Assembly (NCBI GenBank): GCA_944391015.1
Contig: CALXRZ010000009.1
Coordinates: 1-40,595 of the forward strand
DNA: 40,595 bases
Origin: an uncultured Clostridia bacterium
Lineage (GTDB): Bacteria > Bacillota > Clostridia > TANB77 > CAG-508
Direction: 5' to 3'
Below the pieces are notes generated by a model that was not told the origin of the DNA, did not search any database, and saw only the letters and a program-made list of their open reading frames with translations. Every line of letters begins with the position of its first letter. Position 1 is the stretch's first letter. Below are positions 9,803-18,531 of this stretch, piece after piece. A program made the translations under genes and the position numbers.

Positions 9803-10420
9803 TTATTCTAAAATTAGTTCGTCGTTATCATTTATGTATGCAGATGTTTTTATTTGCTTAATTTCACTATCACTTTTTTCTATTTCTTTTATTTTATCTG
9901 CTATTCTTATTTGTACTGCATCTATTTCAGAGGCTTCTATTACTGCATCTTTGTTGCCTTTTGCTCCTGCGTGTGCTAGTCCTCTTAAATTTCCAAGTAC
10001 TACTATGTTTTCGCCAGCTATTACTTCTGCTCCGGCATTTACATCACCAATTATTACTATGCTTCCTTCAAATTCTATTTTTTGTCCTGATCTTAAAGAA
10101 CCCTTATGAAATTTAGTTTCTGATGTAGCTACTTCTTTATAGAATGTCTTCTTTATGCCGTGTAGCCCTAAAACTTTTGGGCTGTCAAAGTCTACTTGTA
10201 CATCTATAAATCTTTTTATTACAGCCTGTATTTCGTCCATTTCTTTATTTTTTAATACTTTGCCTGTAATAAGTATTGGTGTTTTATCTTCTTTATACAA
10301 ATTTTTTAACTCTATCATTTTTTTTCGTAGGTCCGTTAAAATTTCTTTTTGTTCTGCATTTTCTTCTATTTTAATAATAACCTGATTTTTTTTAATACTA
10401 ATATTTATACTATTACTCAT
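9803..10420 (-). CDS. minC: Septum site-determining protein MinC
   Basis: About 205 residues. MinC blocks FtsZ polymerisation away from midcell, normally recruited to the membrane by MinD. The N-terminal about 100 residues match the MinC_N type (ISIKKNQVIIKI start). The C-terminal half is the right-handed beta-helix MinC_C: GSLRSGQKIEFEGSIVIIGD, then NAGAEVIAGENIVVLG and LRGLAHAGAKGN, all diagnostic. I prefer ATG 10420 (MSNSINIS); an in-frame GTG at 10429 is possible. It is the last gene of the radC-mreBCD-mrdA operon, 18 bases after mrdA. Unusually, no minD or minE follows; a terminator does. Confidence 0.93.
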   Translation of the reverse strand: MSNSINISIKKNQVIIKIEENAEQKEILTDLRKKMIELKNLYKEDKTPILITGKVLKNKEMDEIQAVIKRFIDVQVDFDSPKVLGLHGIKKTFYKEVATSETKFHKGSLRSGQKIEFEGSIVIIGDVNAGAEVIAGENIVVLGNLRGLAHAGAKGNKDAVIEASEIDAVQIRIADKIKEIEKSDSEIKQIKTSAYINDNDELILE

Positions 10421-10438
10421 AAATTTCACACTTTCTTT

Positions 10439-12520
10439 TTATCTTACACTTTCTACACTTGATTCTGCATTTTTATCTTCTGTTACTTTTTCTGAGTTCA
10501 TACCAAAGTATTCTTCCATAATTTCTTTTGCTACTACTGCAGTATATCCTCCAGAGCCTGCCTTTTCTACCATTACTACTACTGCTATTTCAGGCTCATC
10601 ATAAGGTGCAAAGCCTACAAACCATCCATCAGCTTCTCCTTCGACTCCTGTTTGTGCTGAACCTGTTTTTCCTGCTATATCAATATCAAAATCTGCAAAT
10701 GTTGAATATGCTGTTCCTCCTGATTCACTTGTAACACCTTTCATACCTTCTCTTATTGCATCTAAATTTTCTTCAGATATATGTAAATCTTCTTTGAGTT
10801 CATTTTCTGTACCTACTGTATCTTTTACAAAGTTTTCTATTTCTTCCTTTGATACCTCTGTGCCATCAGGGTTTATTATTGATTTTATAATACTTACATC
10901 TACGTTTTTGCCACCATTTGCAACCATACTTATATACCTAGCCATTTGTATAGGGGTAAATTGGTTAAAGCTTTGTCCTATTGCAGCGGATAGTGTATCT
11001 GCTGGGTACCAAGTAGTGTATCCTATGCTATTTGCATAATCTCTACTTGCTACTATTCCATCTTCTTCCCCCATTAGCTCCACTCCAGTTCTTTTGCCTA
11101 GACCATAACGTCCTGCATAATCTGCTATGGTGTCTATTCCCATTCTATAGCCTAAATCATAGAAGAAATAGTTACACGAATATTTTATAGCTTGAGTTAA
11201 ATTTAAGTACCCGTGTCCTACGCCATAACTTCTATAATACCAGCAGGCTTGTCCATCTCCGTAAGGATATACACCTGTATCGTTTATTCTAGTTTTGGTT
11301 GTTATTTCTCCTGTATCTAATGCTGCTGATGCCACAACCATTTTAAATGTAGAACCTGGCGCTTTTTCTGCACTTATTGCTCTATTAACGTATTTACCTG
11401 TTTTATCATCTGGATCATATTCTTCCGAATATTTTTCAGGGTTATAGTCTGGATAGCTTGCCATTGCTAAAATTTCTCCGGTATTTACATTCATTACTAC
11501 AACCGCACCTGCATCTGCATCATTGCCTTCTCCATATTTTCCGTCTGCAATATCTTTTATGTTTTTTTCTAGTGCTTTTTCTGCAACTTTTTGCAAGTTT
11601 GCATCTATCGTAAGTACCACATCTGATCCTGCTACAGCCTCTTCTGATATATATTCACTAGTTATCGCTCCGTCTACAGTCATATCTACTTGTTTTACAC
11701 CATCTGTTCCTTTTAAGTACTCCTCAAAAACTTTTTGAATACCATCTTTTCCTATTATGTCATCATTCCTATATGTGTCCTTTCTAGTACTATATTCTTT
11801 TTCATTTATTGCTCCCACATACCCTAAAATGTGTGAAGCTAAATTGCCGGATGTGTATGCAACTGTAGGCTCTGTAACTACATTTATACCTGCTAGTTTT
11901 GCATTTTGCTCCCTTATTTGAACTGCTGAAGTATTACTTATGTCCTTTGCTATGGTTACAGACCTTGTACTACTATACCCTTTACTAGAAATTTCATATC
12001 TTATTGCCATAATTTTTCTTGCTGTATTTACATCATCTTCTGAAATTTCGTATTTTTCCTTTAATGCATAAAATACTTGCTCTGCTGAGTAATTTTCATC
12101 TAAATTATTTTCTTTTTTCCATTCCTTTTGGCTTTCCTCATCTTTTTCAGTAAATTCAAATGGGTCAACTTTTATAGGTAAGTTATCTATGTATTTATCT
12201 TTATTTGATTCTAATATTTCTATAAATTTTTCTATTGCCAAGTTTAATTCTGCATCAGTTACCTTTGTACTGTATATTTCCGCACTATATCCAGTATCTG
12301 TTCTTACAAGTTCTACACCTGTTCTATCTTTTATAGATCCCCTTGCTGCTTTTACTACGGTTTCCCTTGTAAGCCTTGAGTTTGATGTTTCTCTATATTC
12401 TGCGCCGTGTATAATTTGCAAATTAAATAATTGTATTAGCAAAATTATACCTGCTATGTATACCAGTGTTGTAAGTATGTTATACCTTATTCTGTCATTT
12501 CTGTTTTTTTCTTTATTCAA
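10439..12520 (-). CDS. mrdA: Penicillin-binding protein 2 (class B transpeptidase, elongasome)
   Basis: 693 residues. It cross-links peptidoglycan during side-wall synthesis with MreBCD. The start is TTG at 12520, placed by GGAGG 7 bases upstream. A single N-terminal membrane helix (about residues 14-35) anchors it. The PBP dimer domain follows, with RGSIKDRTG near residue 60. The transpeptidase domain carries the SxxK motif in APGSTFKMV, the SxN motif in YSCNYF and the KTG motif in AGKTGSAQTG, so it is catalytically complete. The C-terminus is a short Glu/Ser-rich tail. It lies between mreD and minC, separated from mreD by a 155-bp inverted-repeat element rather than the tight spacing seen elsewhere in the operon. 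Confidence 0.94.
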   Translation of the reverse strand: MNKEKNRNDRIRYNILTTLVYIAGIILLIQLFNLQIIHGAEYRETSNSRLTRETVVKAARGSIKDRTGVELVRTDTGYSAEIYSTKVTDAELNLAIEKFIEILESNKDKYIDNLPIKVDPFEFTEKDEESQKEWKKENNLDENYSAEQVFYALKEKYEISEDDVNTARKIMAIRYEISSKGYSSTRSVTIAKDISNTSAVQIREQNAKLAGINVVTEPTVAYTSGNLASHILGYVGAINEKEYSTRKDTYRNDDIIGKDGIQKVFEEYLKGTDGVKQVDMTVDGAITSEYISEEAVAGSDVVLTIDANLQKVAEKALEKNIKDIADGKYGEGNDADAGAVVVMNVNTGEILAMASYPDYNPEKYSEEYDPDDKTGKYVNRAISAEKAPGSTFKMVVASAALDTGEITTKTRINDTGVYPYGDGQACWYYRSYGVGHGYLNLTQAIKYSCNYFFYDLGYRMGIDTIADYAGRYGLGKRTGVELMGEEDGIVASRDYANSIGYTTWYPADTLSAAIGQSFNQFTPIQMARYISMVANGGKNVDVSIIKSIINPDGTEVSKEEIENFVKDTVGTENELKEDLHISEENLDAIREGMKGVTSESGGTAYSTFADFDIDIAGKTGSAQTGVEGEADGWFVGFAPYDEPEIAVVVMVEKAGSGGYTAVVAKEIMEEYFGMNSEKVTEDKNAESSVESVR

Positions 12521-12549
12521 TAACTCACCTCCAGTTATGTGTTTTTTAT

Positions 12550-12704
12550 TTTAGAATATAGTATATTTTTTAATTTATATTTGAGTGCTTAAGGTGGGGA
12601 CCAACAAGTTTACAAACTGTAAAACGAAACGTAAGTAGAGTTTGTACAGTTTGTACGATGTTGGGGGCCGAAAATATAAATTAAAAAATATACTATATTC
12701 TAAA
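12550..12704. repeat. 155-bp inverted-repeat element (MITE-like or attenuator) between mreD and mrdA
   Basis: Perfect 33-bp inverted repeat: arms 12550-12582 and 12672-12704, beginning TTTAGAATATAG and ending CTATATTCTAAA. The 89-base interior is itself nested: CCAAC (12601)/GTTGG (12660), then TACAAACTGTA (12611-12621)/TACAGTTTGTA (12645-12655). It also has a 9-bp tandem AGTTTGTAC. The interior is distinctly less AT-rich than the arms. There is no coding capacity and no T-run after the stem. It fills the whole mreD-mrdA gap. A small non-autonomous mobile element or a transcribed regulatory structure are both possible. Confidence 0.8.
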
Positions 12705-12712
12705 TTTCAAAA

Positions 12713-13294
12713 TCAAAAGTATCTTGTCAATATGTTTTTGGTTTTGAAAATTTCCTCTAATGTATGTCCTAGCCTTTGTATTAAAGGATATATTACTATT
12801 GTTATTAGTAAGTTGTATATTATTTCTATAAGTAATATTTTAATAAATTGCAATATTTCTACATTTATACTTAGTGAAAATATATTAAATATGTAACATC
12901 CTATTTCGTAAATTGCTGTAGATGTGGCAATCATAAGCATTATGGTAATTCTGCTTTCTTTTGAAAAGTTTTTGTCCAAATATTCGCCTAGTAAGCCAAT
13001 TATTCCTAGCATTATTCCCGAAATTCCTATTTGACGCCCTATGACTACATCTAAGAAAAAGCCACATATTATGCCAAAAACTAGTCCTAGTTTTTTGCCC
13101 GCAAATAATCCAATGCATAATATAAATATAACAAATAAGTTTGGCATTACATTGGCTATGGTAAACCACGAAAAGAGATTTGTCTGAATAAAATATATTA
13201 TTAAAAAGCTTAATATTAGTAACACTATTGATAATACTTTTTTCAAATGTTTATCTTCCTTTCTATGTTTTACTTTTGGTTTATTTTTCGACAC
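12713..13294 (-). CDS. mreD: Rod shape-determining protein MreD
   Basis: 193 residues, almost entirely hydrophobic, with five to six predicted membrane helices after a basic N-terminus (MSKNKPKVKHRKEDKHLKK). The FFLDVVIGRQIG loop and the GLFAGKKLGLVFGIICGF stretch are typical of the family. MreD is an integral-membrane partner of MreC and the elongasome. The start overlaps the end of mreC by 14 bases, so the two are translationally coupled. The identification rests on position between mreC and mrdA plus topology, because the family is weakly conserved. Confidence 0.88.
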   Translation of the reverse strand: MSKNKPKVKHRKEDKHLKKVLSIVLLILSFLIIYFIQTNLFSWFTIANVMPNLFVIFILCIGLFAGKKLGLVFGIICGFFLDVVIGRQIGISGIMLGIIGLLGEYLDKNFSKESRITIMLMIATSTAIYEIGCYIFNIFSLSINVEILQFIKILLIEIIYNLLITIVIYPLIQRLGHTLEEIFKTKNILTRYF

Positions 13295-14108
13295 TATTTG
13301 TTATTACAAGTACTGTATTTAATTTGTTAAAGTCAACTGCAGTTTCTACTATTGCGTATCTATCTGTTATGTTGTTTGTGTTTACTACTTCTTTTATTGT
13401 TCCTATATGAATTCCTTTTGGGTATATTCCGCCAATTCCAGATGTTTCCACGCTATCACCTTGCAATACTACTGCATCTGTTGGTATAAATGTAGCTCTT
13501 AATGTAGATTTGTCTTCTAATGTTCCTTGTACTACTATTGTGTCATCTGTGGTACTTATGGTACTTGTTACAGCACTTGCAGTATCTACTATTGTTTGTA
13601 CTTTTGCAGTGTTATTGGTTACAGATATTACGTGGCCAACAAGTCCACTATCTGCAATTACTGTCATTTCTTCTTTAATTCCGTCTTCTGAACCTACATT
13701 TATAATTATTGTACTGCTATAATTGCTAATATCTCTATTTATTACATCTGCTGGAATTGTATTGTAATCTGCGTATTTGTCTTTTAAGTTTACATACTCT
13801 TTTAAGGTTTCGTTTTCTGCTTTTATTATTTCTAATTCTCTTAAAGATTGTTCCAATTCACTATTTTTCTTTTTTAGGTCTTCGTTTTCTGCTTTTAATG
13901 TGTCCATATCAGCAAAAAAGCTGTCATTCCCAGATATTTTATTTTTTAGATAAGTAAAGCCGTTTTGAATTGGCATAACAAATATATTGCATATGTCTTG
14001 AATATATGAAACTTGATTTATTTCGCTATTAGTAAATACTACTAGTAAAATAATAATTACTATAGTTATAATAATCCCTACAATTCCCTTTTTCTTATTT
14101 TTATACAT
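13281..14108 (-). CDS. mreC: Rod shape-determining protein MreC
   Basis: 275 residues. It has a short cytoplasmic start, one membrane helix (about 9-27), a coiled coil (about 68-105, ENEDLKKKNSELEQSLREL) and then the paired beta-barrel MreC domain (DVINRDISNYSSTIIINVGS, DSGLVGHVISV, SGIGGIYPKGIHIG). MreC is the extracytoplasmic scaffold linking MreB and MreD to PBP2. It sits 20 bases downstream of mreB and overlaps mreD, as in the usual mreBCD operon. Length and domain order are normal. Confidence 0.94.
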   Translation of the reverse strand: MYKNKKKGIVGIIITIVIIILLVVFTNSEINQVSYIQDICNIFVMPIQNGFTYLKNKISGNDSFFADMDTLKAENEDLKKKNSELEQSLRELEIIKAENETLKEYVNLKDKYADYNTIPADVINRDISNYSSTIIINVGSEDGIKEEMTVIADSGLVGHVISVTNNTAKVQTIVDTASAVTSTISTTDDTIVVQGTLEDKSTLRATFIPTDAVVLQGDSVETSGIGGIYPKGIHIGTIKEVVNTNNITDRYAIVETAVDFNKLNTVLVITNSVEK

Positions 14109-14128
14109 CTTAGCTTATCATTCCTTTT

Positions 14129-15157
14129 TTACTTTCTTCTTCTGGCATTTATTAAGATTGTTTTTAATTTTTCTAAGTCTTCTAGTGTTTTGCCTGTTCC
14201 TTTAACTACACAATCTAGTGGAGTTTCTGCAATATATACTGGCATTTCTGTTTTTTCTGCTATGAGTTTATCCAAGTTTTTTATTAAAGCTCCGCCACCA
14301 GCAAGCACAATACCTTTTTCCATAATGTCTGAAGATAACTCTGGTGGAGTTCTTTCTAGTGTTTGTTTTATTACTTCTACTATTTTTTCAATAGATTCTC
14401 TCATAGCTTCTTCTATTTGACTAGAAGTAATTTGTACTGTTTGTGGTAATCCAGTGCCTAAATCTCTTCCTCTTACTTCCATTGTAAGTTCTGTAAGCAA
14501 TGGCTTTGCTGAGCCAATTTCTTTTTTTATTTGTTCTGCCGTTGTATCACCTATTGCTAAGTTCATTTCTTTTCTTACAAAATTGACAATATCTTCGTCC
14601 AATTCGTCTCCTGCAATTCTTATAGAGTTGCTAACAACAATTCCTCCTAAAGAAATAACTGCAACTTCGGTTGTACCTCCACCTATGTCTACTACAATGT
14701 TTCCTGTTGGCTCTGCAACTTCTAAGCCTATACCTATTGCTGCTGCCATAGGTTCTTCTATTAAATATACTTCTTTTGCACCAGCCTGCAAAATTGCTTC
14801 TTCTACTGCTCTTTCCTCTACTTCTGTAATTCCAGATGGTACCCCTACTACAACTCTTGGTTTGCTTACATTATATCTTTTACAAATTTTGTATATTATA
14901 TTTTTTAGCATCAGCTGAGTTGCTGTAAAGTCAGCTATAACGCCATCTTTCATTGGTCTAATAGCTTTTATTCCTTCTGGCGTTCTGCCAAGCATTTCTT
15001 TTGCTTCGTGTCCTGTTGCAAGTATTTTATGCGCTTTTTTATCTATGGCTATAACCGATGGTTCGTTTAGTACTATTCCCTTTCCCTTTAAGGTAACCAA
15101 AGTATTAGCTGTGCCTAAATCTATACCTATGTCTTTCGACCTTGCAAATAAATTCAT
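14129..15157 (-). CDS. mreB: Rod shape-determining actin homologue MreB
   Basis: 342 residues. The start is set at ATG 15157 ([11 protein letters not shown]) because GGAGG lies 9 bases upstream; an upstream in-frame extension to 15208 has no such site. Actin-fold motifs are present: phosphate 1 [13 protein letters not shown] near residue 9, phosphate 2 [15 protein letters not shown] near 160 and the adenosine motif [11 protein letters not shown] near 290. MreB filaments direct side-wall synthesis and rod shape. It follows radC by 72 bases and precedes mreC, the classic Firmicute order. The length is standard. Confidence 0.96.
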   Translation of the reverse strand: MNLFARSKDIGIDLGTANTLVTLKGKGIVLNEPSVIAIDKKAHKILATGHEAKEMLGRTPEGIKAIRPMKDGVIADFTATQLMLKNIIYKICKRYNVSKPRVVVGVPSGITEVEERAVEEAILQAGAKEVYLIEEPMAAAIGIGLEVAEPTGNIVVDIGGGTTEVAVISLGGIVVSNSIRIAGDELDEDIVNFVRKEMNLAIGDTTAEQIKKEIGSAKPLLTELTMEVRGRDLGTGLPQTVQITSSQIEEAMRESIEKIVEVIKQTLERTPPELSSDIMEKGIVLAGGGALIKNLDKLIAEKTEMPVYIAETPLDCVVKGTGKTLEDLEKLKTILINARRRK

Positions 15158-15229
15158 TAAAATACCTCCACTTGAGCCATTATGCTCTATTTTTAATAAT
15201 ATTTCCACCGCAAGAGTTGTAGCTATTTG

Positions 15230-15931
15230 TTACATTTTGTTTTCTTGGTTTAGCATTTCTTGAAAAATACTGCTGTATCCAAATTCTCCAATAACAATGT
15301 GGTCTAATAGCTGTATGCCTAAAATTTTAGAGGCTTGAATTAGCCTTTCTGTAAATTCTAAATCTTTTTTACTTGGCATTGGATCTCCACTTGGGTGATT
15401 ATGTACTAAAATAATCTTTGGTGCTTCTATTTTGATGGCTTCGTGTAAAACATCTTTTGGCGAAAGCATTGCAGAATTTGTTCCGCCATAGCAAATGTCT
15501 ACAATTTTAATTATTATATTTTTAGAATTAAGAATTATAGCTTTTACAATTTCTCGTTTTTCGAATCTCATTTCATTAGTTAATATTTTGGCTACATCTT
15601 TTGGTGAAGTAATTTGTATTTGACTAGCATCAAAGGGTTTAGACATTCTTTTTGTAAGTTCACAAAGTGCTTTTAGTTGTATTGCTTTTACTCTTCCAAC
15701 CCCTTTTATACTCATAAATTCTTTTATTGAAACATTTTGTAAAAATTTTAAGTTATTTTCGTTATCTTTATCTAAGGATAATATCCTTTGCGCTAAGCTT
15801 ACACTACTTTCATCTTTTGTTCCAGTTTTTATTATTATAGCAATGAGTTCTGCATTTGAAAGTGCTTTTTCTCCATACATTTCTAGTTTTTCGTAGGGCC
15901 TTTCAGACATAGGAAGCTCTTTGACATTCAT
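15230..15931 (-). CDS. radC: RadC family JAB/MPN domain protein
   Basis: 233 residues. The N-terminal region has RPYEKLEMYGEKALSNAEL, typical of RadC, and a helix-hairpin-helix (SIKGVGRVKAIQLKAL). The C-terminal JAMM metal site is HNHPSGDPMPSKKDLEFT, intact. The family is widespread, and despite its historic name its role in DNA repair is unproven. Ribosome binding site AAAGGACTGAGG precedes ATG 15931. It sits between the DUF4321 gene and mreB, the conserved context in Clostridia and Bacilli. Confidence 0.94.
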   Translation of the reverse strand: MNVKELPMSERPYEKLEMYGEKALSNAELIAIIIKTGTKDESSVSLAQRILSLDKDNENNLKFLQNVSIKEFMSIKGVGRVKAIQLKALCELTKRMSKPFDASQIQITSPKDVAKILTNEMRFEKREIVKAIILNSKNIIIKIVDICYGGTNSAMLSPKDVLHEAIKIEAPKIILVHNHPSGDPMPSKKDLEFTERLIQASKILGIQLLDHIVIGEFGYSSIFQEMLNQENKM

Positions 15932-15966
15932 AGTTTGCCTCAGTCCTTTCTTTCGCCCCTATATAA

Positions 15967-16224
15967 TTAGATTTTTTTATAAATAAATATTGCAAGCACC
16001 ATACCTATTATGCTTGATATGTTAATTTCAAACATAAGTCCAAATGTTAGTTGTATTACTTGTAAGTCTAAGGTTATTGGCTCTGATAGTCCAAATGTTT
16101 CTCCATATGATAACCACCATAAAAAGTCCACTTGCCCAGCAAGGTTACCAAGTAATCCTCCTACAACTATTCCTGATAGAATGAATATTAAAAGTATCCA
16201 TATATTTTTTTCTCTAGTTGCCAT
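15967..16224 (-). CDS. DUF4321-family small membrane protein (85 aa)
   Basis: Two hydrophobic helices (about residues 8-30 and 60-82) flank a short loop (GQVDFLWWLSYGETFGLSEP) that resembles DUF4321. Members of that family are found just upstream of radC-mreB in Clostridia (recollection of context). The ribosome binding site AGGAGG lies 12 bases before ATG 16224. It is the first gene of the elongasome operon. Function unknown; a membrane protein linked to envelope growth is inferred from context only. Confidence 0.8.
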   Translation of the reverse strand: MATREKNIWILLIFILSGIVVGGLLGNLAGQVDFLWWLSYGETFGLSEPITLDLQVIQLTFGLMFEINISSIIGMVLAIFIYKKI

Positions 16225-16276
16225 ATTTATTATATCCTCCTCTTTTGTATATATTCACATATTTTTACACATCAGT

Positions 16277-16305
16277 ATTATATATTGTATATGAATTTTT
16301 TTCAA
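16277..16305 (-). promoter_or_regulatory. Sigma-A promoter of the DUF4321-radC-mreBCD operon
   Basis: On the minus strand: -35 TTGAAA (16300-16305), a spacer of exactly 17, then -10 TATAAT (16277-16282). It is about 50 bases upstream of the first gene of the operon. Confidence 0.8.
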
Positions 16306-16407
16306 GATTTCTAGGAAAGTTTTTCTATTTATTTTTTTATTTTATTATGTTACAATAAATTTATTAAAAAAACTTTTATTTTAGTTATTTTTGTGTTATA
16401 TTTATAG

Positions 16408-16436
16408 TTACATTTTTTCAATATGTAAAATATAAT
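16408..16436 (+). promoter_or_regulatory. Probable promoter of the mecA-like gene
   Basis: -10 TATAAT at 16431-16436 with TTACAT at 16408-16413 (3 of 6 to TTGACA), spacer 17. It lies 34 bases before the start codon. The -35 is weak, and a second TATAAT-like run follows directly. Confidence 0.5.
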
Positions 16437-16469
16437 ATTATAATATGGTTTGTGGAGGATTTTTATTTA

Positions 16470-17111
16470 ATGAAGTTTGAAAAAGTTAATGAAAATAAAA
16501 TAAGAATAACTTTGTCTATTCGAGATTTAGAAGAAAAAGACATAGATTTTCACGATTTTATGTCTAACTCTATAGAAACTCAGGACCTATTTTTAGATAT
16601 GCTTGAAGAAGCTGAAGAAAAGGTAGGTTTTAAAACTAGAGATTGCAAAGTAAAAATTGAGGCTTTGGCAATGACGGAAAATAACTTTGTTTTAACTGTT
16701 ACTAGAGTTTTACCTGATGGAAATAAAAAGACTCTTTATGCTATACCAAAAAAGAAGCCTAAAGCTAAAAGAAAAGTTAATAATATAAATGAGCCTTGCT
16801 TAGTGTATAAATTTAATAGTTTTGATGATTACTGCAATTTTATTGAATATATGGCTCGTAATGTGCTTGTAGATTCGGTTAATTTAGCGGGAAATATATG
16901 CTTGTATACATATAATGATGGATATTATTTAGTATTGTCAAATTTGAATACAGAATATAAAAATATATCTGGCTTTTTTACGGCAATTACAGAATTTGCT
17001 GTTTATATACCAGAGCCGGACTTATATGTACATAGAATTTATGAATCTGGAAATTTGTTTATAAAAAATAATGCTTTTAAAAAGAGTTTTAGTTATTTTT
17101 TGAAAAAGTAA
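16470..17111 (+). CDS. MecA-type adaptor protein (ClpC adaptor family)
   Basis: 213 residues. ATG 16470 is chosen because GGAGG sits 11 bases before it; the upstream in-frame GTG overlaps that site. The N-terminal domain (MKFEKVNENKIRITLSIRDL, ending near residue 85) and C-terminal domain (YKFNSFDDYCNFIEYM, then ITEFAVYIPEPD) match the two-domain MecA layout with a basic linker between (KKKPKAKRK). MecA proteins deliver substrates to the ClpCP protease. The family match is by pattern memory and moderate in strength. It is a single gene on the plus strand with its own promoter and terminator. Confidence 0.78.
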   Translation: MKFEKVNENKIRITLSIRDLEEKDIDFHDFMSNSIETQDLFLDMLEEAEEKVGFKTRDCKVKIEALAMTENNFVLTVTRVLPDGNKKTLYAIPKKKPKAKRKVNNINEPCLVYKFNSFDDYCNFIEYMARNVLVDSVNLAGNICLYTYNDGYYLVLSNLNTEYKNISGFFTAITEFAVYIPEPDLYVHRIYESGNLFIKNNAFKKSFSYFLKK

Positions 17112-17114
17112 ATG

Positions 17115-17152
17115 TGCAAGTGGTTAAAGCTTAGAGCTTTAACTGCTTTTTA
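17115..17152 (+). terminator. Terminator after mecA-like gene
   Basis: Stem GTTAAAGC (17123-17130)/GCTTTAAC (17136-17143) with extra GCA/TGC pairing at the base, followed by CTTTTT. Confidence 0.7.
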
Positions 17153-17156
17153 GTAA

Positions 17157-17200
17157 TTAAAAAAATAGACAAAGGGGTTAATCCTTTTGCCTATTTTTTA
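17157..17200. terminator. Bidirectional terminator between converging genes
   Basis: Stem ATAGaCAAAGG/CCTTTTGcCTAT with an A-run before and a T-run after. It can end transcripts from the mecA-like gene (plus) and from the M23 peptidase gene (minus, stop at 17238). Confidence 0.75.
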
Positions 17201-17237
17201 CTATCTGTAAGTCTCTAGCTAAGCTAGAGTGATTACT

Positions 17238-18236
17238 TTAATATGTATAATATTGTGGGTCATATGTAACCCCATTTTTTCTAACTTCAAAATGTAGGTG
17301 GTTTCCTGTTGAGTTTCCTGTAGAACCAACTCTAGCTATAGCTTCTCCTTGGCTTACTGTTTGCCCTGCAGATACTAATAATGAACTGCAATGCGCATAT
17401 ACAGTAGTTACCCCATTTCCGTGAGATATAATTACATAGTTTCCGAAGCCATCTCCTGCATTTCCAGAAAAAGTTACTGTTCCTGAAGCTGCAGCCTTTA
17501 TTGTCGTACCATAAGGAGCTCCTATGTCAAGTCCTGAATGTGAGTGGTCTCTAACACTATCATTACTTCCATACCTTGATGTTATTACACCTGACACTGG
17601 GTTTATAAGGCTTATGCCTAAGCTAACTTTGCCTGATGAAGAACCTGTACTATAATTTGATGCTGGCGCATATGAATATGTATATGTTGGTACTACTATT
17701 TTTTCTTCATATAATTTAGATACACAAGTTTTTACACTTGTAAAGTCTTTTAGTTCTTTTCCATATTTTTCAACAATACCTAAATCATCTTGATTAGCAC
17801 TATCTTTTTCTTCAAGCTGGTCTATTACTTCTTCTGCATCTTTAAATGATGATAAATAAAATTTTTCCTTTTTATCTTCTGTTATGGCATAGTATTTATA
17901 GTATGGAGTAGCATCGGCCGTAACTTTTGAAAAAATTTCTTCATCGTTTGTCTCTACACCTTTTTTAAGCAGGCACAATCTATATGTTGGCATCGCGTCA
18001 ATTTGGATAAATGCTATATTTTTCTCCTCATCTTCTTCTGTATATGAGTTTATTTTGGCTTGTAAGTCACTTTTGTTTGATGTATAACCTATAACCTCTC
18101 CATTTAGGCTTACTTCATATGTAGGATTATAAAATAGCACAACAAGTCCCGTAAGGACAATAATTGCTAAAAATATTAAAACTAATAATTTAATTGACTT
18201 TCTAGTAGTTATTGCAACTTTTCTTAAAATATTTAT
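17238..18236 (-). CDS. Membrane-anchored M23 (LytM) endopeptidase, probable AUA start
   Basis: About 332 residues. The catalytic M23 domain fills the C-terminal 125 residues with a complete zinc site: HSGLDIGAP (H and D), YAHCS and HLHFEV. It cleaves peptide cross-links in peptidoglycan. A linker rich in Ser, Tyr and Ala precedes it, and before that comes an alpha/beta N-terminal domain (YEVSLNGEVIGY onwards). The open frame continues upstream of the first GTG (18140) and encodes a basic start plus a membrane helix (LVLIFLAIIVLTGLVVLFYN). No ATG, GTG or TTG lies at the right place there, but ATA at 18236 sits exactly 9 bases after AAAGGA. With that anchor it resembles SpoIIQ-like envelope peptidases; assignment to sporulation is inference from the coat genes next door. 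Confidence 0.85.
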   Translation of the reverse strand: MNILRKVAITTRKSIKLLVLIFLAIIVLTGLVVLFYNPTYEVSLNGEVIGYTSNKSDLQAKINSYTEEDEEKNIAFIQIDAMPTYRLCLLKKGVETNDEEIFSKVTADATPYYKYYAITEDKKEKFYLSSFKDAEEVIDQLEEKDSANQDDLGIVEKYGKELKDFTSVKTCVSKLYEEKIVVPTYTYSYAPASNYSTGSSSGKVSLGISLINPVSGVITSRYGSNDSVRDHSHSGLDIGAPYGTTIKAAASGTVTFSGNAGDGFGNYVIISHGNGVTTVYAHCSSLLVSAGQTVSQGEAIARVGSTGNSTGNHLHFEVRKNGVTYDPQYYTY

Positions 18237-18401
18237 AGTAAACAGTCCTTTCTTTAATAAATTTTAATCATATATTATGTTTTTATATTAAAGTGTAGTG
18301 CCCTTTGATGCTTTTTATATTTGTTTTTTGCGCTTATTTTTTGTGTTTATCTTTATTTCCGTAAGTGTTTTGTTACATTAAAGTTCGATGATATTTTATA
18401 T

Positions 18402-18450
18402 TAAAAAAAGATTTTAAACAATTTGTAAATCTGTTTAAAATCCTTTTTTA
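18402..18450. terminator. Bidirectional terminator downstream of the coat genes
   Basis: Perfect 11-bp stem GATTTTAAACA/TGTTTAAAATC with an A-run on one side and a T-run on the other. It ends the coat gene transcript coming from 18532. The 18237-18401 stretch between it and the M23 gene is noncoding. It contains CATAATA about 40 bases before the M23 start, a possible forespore-type -10, but no good -35. Confidence 0.8.
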
Positions 18451-18531
18451 TTTAAGTTATATTAGCATTTTCTTTTATATACTCTTATTATCTCCGTTTT
18501 TTGTATAGATTCTATTGTTATAATGTCTATT

